From JAJOKI01 sp964412405 (GTDB lineage: Archaea > Halobacteriota > UBA148 > JAJOKI01), in the NCBI GenBank assembly GCA_964412405.1, contig CAYPOB010000032.1, positions 1 to 11,814 of the forward strand: a stretch of DNA of 11,814 nt. The letters run 5' to 3'. The position numbers and the translations under genes are program-made. Positions 1-6,431 of the stretch are shown here, piece by piece. Each line of letters starts with the position of its first letter. Position 1 is the first letter of the stretch. Under the pieces are notes generated by a model, which ran no database searches, was not told the origin of the DNA, and was given only the letters and a program-made list of their open reading frames with translations.

Positions 1-225
1 ATCACCATTCTGAATTATGTATGAATTACTATATGAATCTATGCTTAAAGTAATTCAAAGTTCTGCTTAAAAAATTGATTGGCTCTAACTTTAGAATTGA
101 CATCACGGTTTACGACAGGGCTATAGAGAAAGCAGAGCAAATGAGTAGGGGCCGCTAATCTTTAAGCCACTCGTACGTCCTTTCTGGTGTCGTCCTCTAA
201 GCCCGTAAACCATCGTCTTCATGCA
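1..225. other. Stretch without a convincing gene, 3' of glmM
   Basis: This stretch lies downstream of the glmM stop codon. The first ~100 bases are A/T-rich with stops in all frames. Bases 54-158 (plus) carry a short protein-like reading frame, listed separately. On the minus strand a 33-codon frame (222 down to 121) starts 3 bp after the glmM stop, with an AGAGGG-like motif about nine bases ahead of its ATG, but it has no recognisable product. A run of six A at 69-74 would be a T tract on the minus strand and could end the glmM transcript. No RNA gene or repeat is visible. Confidence 0.4.
54..158 (+). pseudogene. Possible remnant or very small ORF
   Basis: The reading frame ending at the TAA of 156-158 looks protein-like over its last ~30 codons (segment IDITVYDRAIEKAEQM followed by SRGR and the stop). 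It has no ATG before an in-frame TAA at 51-53; only CTG (63) or TTG (75) could start it. A different frame opens with ATG at 41 and stops at 68-70, just at a run of six A, so a single-base frameshift in that run could join MLKVIQSS to the downstream frame. It may be the tail of a decayed gene, a tiny real gene with a rare start, or chance. No family is recognised. Confidence 0.22.
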
Positions 226-1575
226 TTATATCCCTCTCGCACACAGTTTAACCAACTCAACTCCTTCCTGCATCAATTCCCCTGCCCTCTCCATCGTCTT
301 AGATTCCGCAAATACCCTGATAATTGGCTCGGTCCCGGACGCCCTGATTAACACCCAGCCATCATCATACCATATCTTCACACCATCTGTGGCATCCACG
401 TTGCCCTTGGCGATCTTTTTGACCTCCTTCATCACATCATCTCTATCAGGAACCGCTATCTTCTTCTTTATGTTGTAGTACCTGGGAATCTCGCCAGCTA
501 ACTGAGATAGAGTTTTTCCGGTACTGAGCATCTCGAGAATCTTTGCAGCTGCCATTGTGCCATCTCTGCCCTGCAGGTGTTCCGGGAAAATCAACCCCCC
601 GTTCCCCTCGCCGCCGAATACGGCCCCCGTTTCGATCATCATTCTCGCCACGTGTATGCTCCCGACCGGGGTCCACACAATCGTTCCGCCATTCTGCTCA
701 ACGACATCGACAACGCATTGAGAAGAACTCACTGGCGTTACCACAATGCCTTTTTCCTTTCCAGTAATGGCGTGCTTTGCAAATATCGCAAGGAGGACCT
801 CCTCGCTGACGAATACACCATTTTCATCCACGAAGACCGCCCGGTCAGCATCTCCATCCTGGGCGACGCCTAAATCCGCTCCGGTTTTTTTCACAAGGGA
901 AATCAAATCGCCGAGGGCGTCTTCGGTCGGTTCAGGAGTGCGTCCCGAAAACATTCCATCGGGCTGTGCATTCAACTCGATCACCGTGCAACCCAATTCG
1001 CGCAATAAAGAAGGAGTGACAACGCATCCCGCACCACAACCAGGGTCTATGACGACCTTGAACTTCTCACCTCGTATTTTATTCACATCGACGAGTTTTT
1101 TAACCCCCTCCTTGTAACCAGAAATCGCATCGTCCGTGCTCAATTTGCCGATATTTTTCCACTCGGCCCTTCTAAATTCTCCCAGTTCATGTGCCCTTTC
1201 CACCTCTTTCTCCGCATCCCTGCTGAACTCGGTACCATCGCCGTCTACAAACTTCAGGCCGTTATACTCACGCGGGTTGTGGGATGCAGTTATGATAACT
1301 CCTGCATCTGCGAAATCCCTTACATAACACTGAATGACGGGGCTGGGTGCAACGCCGAGGTCGATGACACTGCATCCAGTGGACTGCAGGCCAGAAACTG
1401 CGGCATTTTTTAGCATCTCGCCTGAGATTCGCGTATCCCTCCCCACCGCCACGATGCTTTTCTCATCGATCAGCGTGCCCAGACTCAGACACAACCTCAT
1501 GGCAACATCTGGCGTCAGCTCTTTGTTTGCAATGCCCCTTATTCCATTTGTTCCAAAGATTGGTTTCCAGTCCAT
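226..1575 (-). CDS. glmM: Phosphoglucosamine/phosphohexose mutase (alpha-D-phosphohexomutase family)
   Basis: The 449-residue protein carries all four signatures of the alpha-D-phosphohexomutase superfamily: the N-terminal GTNGIRG at 8-14, the phosphoserine loop TASHNP with Ser98, the metal loop DGDADR at 240-245, the sugar-specificity loop EGNGG at 323-327, and the phosphate-binding RASGTEP at 411-417. Family members interconvert 6-phospho and 1-phospho hexoses or hexosamines through a phosphoserine. In archaea the GlmM-like branch supplies glucosamine-1-phosphate for UDP-GlcNAc and glycan synthesis. Length is normal. The gene could start at TTG 1587 (MAST extension), but ATG 1575 places the conserved FGTNGIRG at the usual distance from the start. 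It is monocistronic here and divergent from the cysteine desulfurase. The exact substrate (glucosamine versus mannose or glucose phosphate) cannot be fixed from sequence, so the symbol is provisional. Confidence 0.9.
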   Translation of the reverse strand: MDWKPIFGTNGIRGIANKELTPDVAMRLCLSLGTLIDEKSIVAVGRDTRISGEMLKNAAVSGLQSTGCSVIDLGVAPSPVIQCYVRDFADAGVIITASHNPREYNGLKFVDGDGTEFSRDAEKEVERAHELGEFRRAEWKNIGKLSTDDAISGYKEGVKKLVDVNKIRGEKFKVVIDPGCGAGCVVTPSLLRELGCTVIELNAQPDGMFSGRTPEPTEDALGDLISLVKKTGADLGVAQDGDADRAVFVDENGVFVSEEVLLAIFAKHAITGKEKGIVVTPVSSSQCVVDVVEQNGGTIVWTPVGSIHVARMMIETGAVFGGEGNGGLIFPEHLQGRDGTMAAAKILEMLSTGKTLSQLAGEIPRYYNIKKKIAVPDRDDVMKEVKKIAKGNVDATDGVKIWYDDGWVLIRASGTEPIIRVFAESKTMERAGELMQEGVELVKLCARGI

Positions 1576-1604
1576 TGTCGATGCCAAATAATTAATACGC
1601 TTAA

Positions 1605-1617
1605 CACTTATAGATAA
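1605..1617. promoter_or_regulatory. Shared TATA-like core of the glmM / desulfurase divergent promoters
   Basis: The 63-bp spacer 1576-1638 contains one A/T core, CACTTATAGATAA at 1605-1617. On the plus strand TTATAGATA is centred about 27 bp before the desulfurase ATG at 1639, which is the archaeal TATA-to-start distance, and no Shine-Dalgarno is present, so that mRNA is probably leaderless. On the minus strand the same core reads TTATCTATAAG, about 37 bp before the glmM ATG, which would give a leader of roughly a dozen bases. Inferred from position and composition only. Confidence 0.45.
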
Positions 1618-1638
1618 TCATACGGTACGGTCGTTACT

Positions 1639-2817
1639 ATGTATGATGTCAAACAGATCAGAAAGGATTTTCCACTTCTTGAAAAAGTGACATATCTGGA
1701 TAGCGCATCCACTTCGCAGACTCCCTGCCAGGTGGTCAATGCGATGAGTGAATATTTTTTTGAATACGCGGCGAACTATGGTCGTGGAGCATACGGCCTC
1801 GTAAGGAAGACGACGGAGCAATACGAAGGGACACGAAAGCGGGTCGCGGATTTTATCGGCGCAGATGAGTCGCACATAATTTTCACACGGAACACGACCG
1901 AGAGCCTCAACATGGTGGCGCTCGGGCTTGAATGGTCGAAGGGCGACCATATCGTGACCACGTTAATAGAACACCACTCCAATCTGCTCCCATGGATAAG
2001 GTTGAAGGAAAGGGGAGTTCGTGTGGACCTCGTCGAATCGGATCGACAGGGAACCGTGAACCCTGCGTCTATCGAGGATGCGGTCACAGAGCATACGAAA
2101 CTGATAACGATAGGCCACGTCTCAAACGTCTTTGGGTCCATTCAGGACGTTGAAAAAATGGCAGAGATCGCCCATGAGAACAATGCGCTGTTTCTGATAG
2201 ATGGCGCGCAGTCTGTTGGGCACATGCCGACGGACGTCAGGAAACTGGACTGCGATTTCCTGGCATTTCCAGGCCACAAGGGGATGCTTGGGCCGCAGGG
2301 TACGGGCGTATTATATGCGAAAGACCCAACGCAGCTCAGGCCAACATATGTGGGGGGCGGAACAGTGCGGTCGGTTAGCATTGCGGCGGAGAATTCCTTT
2401 GAACTGGACGAGCCGCCATACTGCTTTGAATCCGGAACCCCAAATATACCCGGCGTGATCGGGCTTGGGCAGGGCGTTGAATATGTGGAAAACATCGGCA
2501 TAACCGATATCGAGCGTCATGTAACATCGCTGGCGCAGGACGCAGCCGACCGTCTGGGAGCATTACCAAACGTCGAGGTGTATGGGCCGACTGAACGGGG
2601 TTGTTCGGTCCCATTCAATATAAAATCGATAAACCATCATGACGTCTCGATGATTCTCGATAATGCTAAAATTTGCACGAGGAGCGGTCACCATTGCGCT
2701 ATGCCAGCACATCAATTCCTGGGAGTGGATGGCACTGTACGAGCGTCCTTTGCGCTATATAACACCATGGAAGAGGTGGACATGTTGGTAGATGCCGTGA
2801 AAGCCACTTCGCTATGA
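1639..2817 (+). CDS. sufS: Cysteine desulfurase, SufS/CsdA type (class V aminotransferase)
   Basis: This 392-residue PLP enzyme should convert cysteine to alanine and a protein-bound persulfide, supplying sulfur for Fe-S clusters and thiolated tRNA. Visible signatures are the PLP-stacking EHHSN (residues 111-115), Asp188 in DGAQ, the Schiff-base Lys214 in PGHKG, and the persulfide-forming Cys353 in RSGHHCAMP. The RxGxHCAxP signature and the short loop around the cysteine place it with the SufS/CsdA (group II) enzymes, not IscS/NifS. Length is normal. The ATG at 1639 lacks a Shine-Dalgarno but sits at leaderless distance from a TATA-like core. No SufB, SufC, SufE or IscU gene is adjacent, so its sulfur acceptor must be encoded elsewhere. 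The gene name is by family; a selenocysteine lyase-like activity is less likely but not excluded. Confidence 0.9.
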   Translation: MYDVKQIRKDFPLLEKVTYLDSASTSQTPCQVVNAMSEYFFEYAANYGRGAYGLVRKTTEQYEGTRKRVADFIGADESHIIFTRNTTESLNMVALGLEWSKGDHIVTTLIEHHSNLLPWIRLKERGVRVDLVESDRQGTVNPASIEDAVTEHTKLITIGHVSNVFGSIQDVEKMAEIAHENNALFLIDGAQSVGHMPTDVRKLDCDFLAFPGHKGMLGPQGTGVLYAKDPTQLRPTYVGGGTVRSVSIAAENSFELDEPPYCFESGTPNIPGVIGLGQGVEYVENIGITDIERHVTSLAQDAADRLGALPNVEVYGPTERGCSVPFNIKSINHHDVSMILDNAKICTRSGHHCAMPAHQFLGVDGTVRASFALYNTMEEVDMLVDAVKATSL

Positions 2818-2875
2818 GTTGCTCTAATGAGTAAATTTAATAACCAGCCCGATATTCTATGAGGGAGTGGATAAA

Positions 2876-3508
2876 ATGAGAAATGATGGACAAATAAGAT
2901 CGTGTTCTGCACACGGCTATTTCAGAGGTGAGGAATGCGAATGCGGCGAACCAGGACGTCTAATTTTGGATGAGGAAAGGACGGTGCGGCTTGGGAAGAT
3001 GATTTCGGGAGCATTGCGGCACTTTCCAGATAAATTCGGACTCAATATGGACCGACAGGGGTGGGTGGACATAGAGCGATTGGTCATCACACTTGAGGAT
3101 AGGTACCAGTGGTTTCACAGGGAGCATCTGTTTGCGCTGGTCGAATCCGATATAAAGCAAAGGTATGAAGTAATGGGGGACAAAATTCGGGCGCGGTACG
3201 CCCATTCAGTGGATTTGGACCTTGACCTGCCGCTAAATAAACTGCCTGAACTTTATTATGGAGCGACCGAGGAGGAGGCGGACATGATATTGGAGATCGG
3301 ATTGAAACCCATTAAGCAGAGATATCTTCATCTGAGCACCAGCTTCGACGAGGCGATTCGAGTCGCAGAATACCGAACTAAACAGCCAATAGTGATAACA
3401 ATAGATGCACAGCGGGCACAGAAGGACGGCATCAATATGATGAAGGTAAACGACCAAATATGCATTTCAGAGAGTATTCCGCCTGCATTTCTGGATGTCA
3501 TCTCTTAG
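2876..3508 (+). CDS. kptA: RNA 2'-phosphotransferase KptA/Tpt1
   Basis: KptA/Tpt1 enzymes remove an internal 2'-phosphate from RNA (the splice-junction phosphate of yeast tRNA ligation) by transfer to NAD+, giving ADP-ribose 1'',2''-cyclic phosphate. The protein has an archaeal N-terminal Cys/His cluster (C10, H13, C21, C23), then the family landmarks in order: LRH (R48, H49), an IRARYAHS segment with R105/R107 equivalent to RAxQGHS, ELYYGA in place of the usual LYHGT, RYLHLS with H152, and an arginine near 167 in the EYRTKQP segment. ATG 2876 is chosen over GTG 2867 because GGGAG at 2863-2867 lies about 8 bases before the ATG; the product is then 210 residues. It begins 58 bp after the desulfurase and may share its transcript, or use a weak A/T box near 2832-2842. 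Its 3' end overlaps convergent rtcA by 11 bp. Confidence 0.88.
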   Translation: MRNDGQIRSCSAHGYFRGEECECGEPGRLILDEERTVRLGKMISGALRHFPDKFGLNMDRQGWVDIERLVITLEDRYQWFHREHLFALVESDIKQRYEVMGDKIRARYAHSVDLDLDLPLNKLPELYYGATEEEADMILEIGLKPIKQRYLHLSTSFDEAIRVAEYRTKQPIVITIDAQRAQKDGINMMKVNDQICISESIPPAFLDVIS

Positions 3509-4604
3509 TGATGCGAACCAATTCATACTCATCTATATCAAATTGCACGTCAAAAAACTGCCTGGTCACCCAGATATTCGTTTTCGTATGTGGGGTCAGA
3601 ACCCTCGTCGTAAAGGAGCATTCGCCCTTAGCCAGCGCCATATACGGTATCAACTGATCCGACAGATGTGTATCAATAGCTGCACCGCATTTAAGGTCGA
3701 TTAAAAGCGATTTAGCCGCCTCTCTGCCGACGGTCTCTGCCGGCTTGCCCCTTTCCCCGATGGCGCATACGCCAATTCCATCGTGCCACAGCGTGATGCC
3801 ACTGCCGGTAGATTCACCAGTAGCCGATACTTCAGTCGATATCCGTGCATCATATCCTTCTTCAACCAACACGCTTCTTGCAGACATGGCCTGCCTCACT
3901 GCGACGTGTTCTGGCAGTCCTGAACATGTCGAAATCCCTATGGGATTACGACTCTCCCAGTTCTTCGATCTGCGACATGTCGAAATCCCTATGGGATTAC
4001 GACTCTCCCAGTTCTTCGATCTGCGACATGTAGAAATTCCCTTTATCTCGATTTTTCTAGATGACTTCAGCACCACGCCCCTCAGTTCAGTAGGAGGACG
4101 GATAACTGCTTTGACCATCCCCCCTCCGCGCGGATAATATCCTCTCTTGACGATATCAATCTGTACGTCATATCCCATTTTAGCTACCACGGGCAGCATG
4201 ACATATCTAACATAATCAATGGATGGTGACCACCGTATGTCAGTGCCTCCCCTGATCTTTAGGCAAACGGGACCGTCAGCATATATCGCCGCTAACATCA
4301 GGCACTGCAAAAGAAGGGGAATGCTGCCAGCAGTCCCGATATCTAGCTTGTACTCTCCGCTTTTTATTTCGCGGGGGGCGAAGAATACTTCGGTCGACCC
4401 AAGCGCCAGCCCTCCGACCTCGGCGTCCGTTAGCATTGCGACGCCTCTCACTGCCTCAAGGTGCTGGGCTGAAAGACCCGGTGTCCGTCTGTTCGCCCTG
4501 ATGTTCTCGATCGTGACCGCCTTTCCACTTATGGCTGAAAGCGCAATAGATGTCCTGAGAATCTGCCCTCCACCCTCCCCATATGAACCATCTATTTCCA
4601 TCAT
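3498..4604 (-). CDS. rtcA: RNA 3'-terminal phosphate cyclase with a 34-residue in-frame repeat insertion
   Basis: RtcA converts RNA 3'-phosphate to a 2',3'-cyclic phosphate using ATP through an enzyme-histidine-AMP intermediate. Landmarks are the N-terminal DGSYGEGGGQILRTS at 5-19, NIRANRRTPGL at 34-44, the RGGTDI segment at 118-123, the glycine-rich YYPRGGGMV at 156-164, and DTHLSDQLIPYMALA at 311-325 with the nucleotidyl-accepting His313. The length of 368 exceeds the usual ~335-340. The excess is two identical 17-residue units (RRSKNWESRNPIGISTC) at 194-227, placed between the native-looking IKGISTC and SGLPEHVA. Removing them gives 334 residues. All catalytic motifs remain, so the enzyme may still be active. 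The start ATG overlaps the upstream TIM-barrel stop (ATGA), implying coupled translation; the gene closes the prs operon and converges on kptA. Confidence 0.88.
   Translation of the reverse strand: MMEIDGSYGEGGGQILRTSIALSAISGKAVTIENIRANRRTPGLSAQHLEAVRGVAMLTDAEVGGLALGSTEVFFAPREIKSGEYKLDIGTAGSIPLLLQCLMLAAIYADGPVCLKIRGGTDIRWSPSIDYVRYVMLPVVAKMGYDVQIDIVKRGYYPRGGGMVKAVIRPPTELRGVVLKSSRKIEIKGISTCRRSKNWESRNPIGISTCRRSKNWESRNPIGISTCSGLPEHVAVRQAMSARSVLVEEGYDARISTEVSATGESTGSGITLWHDGIGVCAIGERGKPAETVGREAAKSLLIDLKCGAAIDTHLSDQLIPYMALAKGECSFTTRVLTPHTKTNIWVTRQFFDVQFDIDEYELVRITKR
3924..4025. repeat. Two identical 51-bp tandem units, each with a 25-bp palindrome, inside rtcA
   Basis: Units 3924-3974 and 3975-4025 are identical over 51 bp. 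A degenerate third start follows (ACATGTAGAAATTCCC from 4026), which appears to be the native rtcA sequence. Each unit contains an 11-bp inverted repeat, GTCGAAATCCC / GGGATTACGAC, around a TAT loop with one mismatched pair (3928-3952 and 3979-4003). The period is a multiple of three, so the rtcA frame stays open through both copies. The minus-strand reading GGGATTTCGACATGT at the unit end nearly matches the native GGAATTTCTACATGT, which would explain how a unit could be placed or duplicated without loss of frame. No other copy was noticed in this window. Confidence 0.9.
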
Positions 4605-5302
4605 CTGACGTTATGCTTCCTGTAAATCTCCATCTTTTTGCTGAAAATATCGGCTATGGAGGGGGGAGTATAGGTTATGGCATTGGCTCCTGCCTCAATT
4701 GTCTTTAGTATAGTATCCTCAGTGGGTCCGCCGGTGGCTATAATGGGAATATCGGAAAACTCATCCCTGATTTGTCTAACTATCTTGGCGGTTTTAGCTG
4801 CTCCTGAAACATTTAAAATTGCCGCCCCCGTCTCTATTCGTTCCGCCACATCATCTCTCTCATTCTCCCCACTCTCTTCCGAAACCACGGTGACCGCAAC
4901 CGGAATGTCTATAGTTTGAACCAAACGTTTTAAGATATCATTGGATATCATGGCATTAACTACTATTCCTATAGCCCCTTGAAATTCGGCATCCAGAGCC
5001 AGATTTATCACTCTTCTGTGCTGGGTTAATCCGCCCCCTACACCGCAAAAAACCGATACATCTGTGGCCATCATCATGGCATGGGTGATACTGGGCTGGG
5101 GAGTAAAGGGATGGACTGCGATGATTGCATCGGCATTGGTGTTTTTTATTATCGCGATATCCGTGGTAAAAACCAAAGACCGGATAATTTTACCAAATAT
5201 CTTTATCCCGCTTGCCTGTCCGATAACCTCTGGCACCTCTATGATGTCCTTTCTCAATATCCCCCTTATTTCGGGCGTTGGTATGTTCAATATGGCATCC
5301 AC
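4601..5302 (-). CDS. Conserved TIM-barrel-like protein of unknown function
   Basis: No characterised family is recognised with confidence. The 233 residues show alternating hydrophobic strands and helices like a (beta/alpha)8 barrel, with IAVHPFTPQPS at 61-71, VFCGVGGGLTQ at 84-94, EFQGAIGIVVNA at 106-117, VTVVSEESGE at 137-146, GAAILNVSGAAKT at 159-171 and PIIATGGPTEDTI at 186-198. The last two resemble the phosphate-binding loops at the C-terminal ends of strands 7 and 8 in HisA/TrpC-like barrels, suggesting a phosphorylated ligand. No signal peptide or membrane span is seen. The start is uncertain: GTG 5302 lies 8 bp after the prs stop but overlaps an AAAGGAG motif; TTG 5290 sits about 11 bases after that motif. 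A longer frame upstream to 5485 is the out-of-frame shadow of prs. It is cotranscribed with prs before it and rtcA after it (ATGA overlap). Confidence 0.75.
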   Translation of the reverse strand: MDAILNIPTPEIRGILRKDIIEVPEVIGQASGIKIFGKIIRSLVFTTDIAIIKNTNADAIIAVHPFTPQPSITHAMMMATDVSVFCGVGGGLTQHRRVINLALDAEFQGAIGIVVNAMISNDILKRLVQTIDIPVAVTVVSEESGENERDDVAERIETGAAILNVSGAAKTAKIVRQIRDEFSDIPIIATGGPTEDTILKTIEAGANAITYTPPSIADIFSKKMEIYRKHNVR

Positions 5303-5310
5303 TCCTTTTG

Positions 5311-6153
5311 CTATTCGACCGCTTTTGCGATCACCGGGGCAGCACTGATAATGCTCGCGCCAGTCTCGATGGTGTCGGTGGCGATGAGCTCCTTTATACC
5401 TGCTTTGAACAATCTGGTGAGCGCATTTCTCGCCAGCACTGGATGGACACAGGCGACATATATATCGTTGGGTTTCTGCCTCCACAGCAGTTCAATCGCT
5501 TCGACCATGGTTCCCCCAGTGGATATTATGTCATCTACGATTACGATATCTCTGTTCATTATATCCGTATGTTTTGGTATTATTTCCACCTCTTCTCCAT
5601 TCAGCCGTACCTTCTTCAATACGTCGTAATCGATGCCAAGTTTAGAAGCAGATGACTGGGCCAGCGCGCATGCACCATCGTCCGGTGCGATAATGATCGG
5701 CATATCGAGGTCGAGGGACTTGATGTAGTCCCCTATTAATGGTGCCACATTTAGGTCCTGCGCAGGTCCGTTGAAGTGACTCAATATCGACGGGTCATGG
5801 ATATTGACCGTTAAAATTTCGTCTGCATTAATCGTCCTTGCAATGGCGCGCGCACTGATCGGTTCACCGGGGTGTGATGACTTCTCCTGGCGTGCATATC
5901 TAAAATATGGAATTACCACCCTAACCCGTCCCGCCCCCTCACATGCGTCGATCAACTGCAGCAAGTAAATTAAGTCCCCATCGGAAACCGTGCTCTGAAT
6001 GATCAGAACATCGTCGCTTATCTCATCCAACACCCGTATGCACGCCTCGCCATCGGGAAACCGCTTATATTCAGTCAAAAGGATATCGCAATTTAACTCT
6101 TTCGCAACCCTGATTGCGAGCAACTGTGATGCAGGTCCACTGATGATTTTCAA
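5311..6153 (-). CDS. prs: Ribose-phosphate pyrophosphokinase (PRPP synthetase), archaeal type
   Basis: The protein makes 5-phosphoribosyl-1-pyrophosphate from ribose-5-phosphate and ATP for purine, pyrimidine, histidine and (in archaea) other phosphoribosyl-dependent pathways. Motifs in its 280 residues are FPDGE at 32-36, the flexible catalytic loop PYFRYARQEKS at 82-92, the metal-site VNIHDP with His119, KKVR with Lys181, and the PRPP-binding loop IVIVDDIISTGGT at 203-215. It is shorter than the ~315-residue bacterial enzymes and matches archaeal lengths. The start is TTG (6153-6151), supported by a strong AGGAGGT six to seven bases upstream; no in-frame ATG precedes it before the assembly gap. 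It heads the operon with the TIM-barrel gene and rtcA; its promoter is lost in the gap or just beyond it. Confidence 0.92.
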   Translation of the reverse strand: MKIISGPASQLLAIRVAKELNCDILLTEYKRFPDGEACIRVLDEISDDVLIIQSTVSDGDLIYLLQLIDACEGAGRVRVVIPYFRYARQEKSSHPGEPISARAIARTINADEILTVNIHDPSILSHFNGPAQDLNVAPLIGDYIKSLDLDMPIIIAPDDGACALAQSSASKLGIDYDVLKKVRLNGEEVEIIPKHTDIMNRDIVIVDDIISTGGTMVEAIELLWRQKPNDIYVACVHPVLARNALTRLFKAGIKELIATDTIETGASIISAAPVIAKAVE

Positions 6154-6154
6154 G

Positions 6155-6164
6155 TTATACCTCC
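6155..6164 (-). promoter_or_regulatory. Strong Shine-Dalgarno setting the TTG start of prs
   Basis: Read on the minus strand, the bases just before the prs start are GTAGGAGGTATAAC followed by TTG. The AGGAGGT core complements the archaeal 16S 3' end and sits at ideal distance from the TTG, so the rare start codon is well supported. Confidence 0.75.
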
Positions 6165-6167
6165 TAC

Positions 6168-6267
6168 NNNNNNNNNNNNNNNNNNNNNNNNNNNNNNNNN
6201 NNNNNNNNNNNNNNNNNNNNNNNNNNNNNNNNNNNNNNNNNNNNNNNNNNNNNNNNNNNNNNNNNNN
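6168..6267. other. Assembly gap of exactly 100 N
   Basis: One hundred consecutive N separate the prs 5' end from the lonB upstream region. The round number suggests a placeholder of unknown true length. The relative order and orientation of the two flanking parts therefore rest on scaffolding alone, and the prs promoter or a small RNA or gene may be hidden here. Confidence 0.98.
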
Positions 6268-6387
6268 TTATGATTATCTTGTCCTATTAATAATATTTGA
6301 TTTGGCATGCGCACTCTTATAAATGTGGCGATGAATAATTGGGTGCAAGTGTGAGTTGAGGTGCAAAGCATATTAACGGTTGAAATC

Positions 6388-6395
6388 TATATATA
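6388..6395 (+). promoter_or_regulatory. Archaeal TATA box of the lonB operon
   Basis: TATATATA at 6388-6395 within an A/T-rich context is the best promoter candidate in the 164 bp between the gap and lonB. Transcription would start about 25 bp downstream, near 6415-6420, leaving a leader of roughly 12-17 bases before the ATG at 6432. A second TATA-like sequence, TTATAAAT at 6317-6324, lies further upstream and could be an alternative promoter. Both calls are by motif and spacing only. Confidence 0.5.
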
Positions 6396-6431
6396 CAATA
6401 CAAAGACAATGTGTATTGGACGGTATAATAA

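Noticed and set aside
121..222. 33-codon minus-strand ORF directly after glmM, with a purine-rich motif upstream
   Set aside because: No recognisable product, and the same bases read as protein-like in other frames too, so it is not supported as a gene.
1576..1587. TTG start four codons upstream for glmM
   Set aside because: It adds only MAST ahead of MDWKPIFGTNGIRG; the ATG fits the family start and no ribosome site favours the TTG.
3924..4025. CRISPR-like mini array (25-bp palindromic repeats separated by 26 bp)
   Set aside because: The would-be spacers are identical, only two units exist, and both lie in frame inside rtcA. A tandem duplication explains this better; no cas genes are near.
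5303..5485. N-terminal extension of the TIM-barrel gene
   Set aside because: This frame lies entirely over the prs 3' end, and its translation is low-complexity (Arg/His-rich) with no family character. The natural start is just after the prs stop.
6331..6354. Seven-codon ORF (MNNWVQV) upstream of lonB as a leader peptide
   Set aside because: It is too short to distinguish from chance, with no convincing ribosome site and no attenuator-like hairpins seen.
6150..6371. Open frames spanning the N run on both strands
   Set aside because: They exist only because unknown bases cannot form stop codons; there is no evidence of coding sequence.
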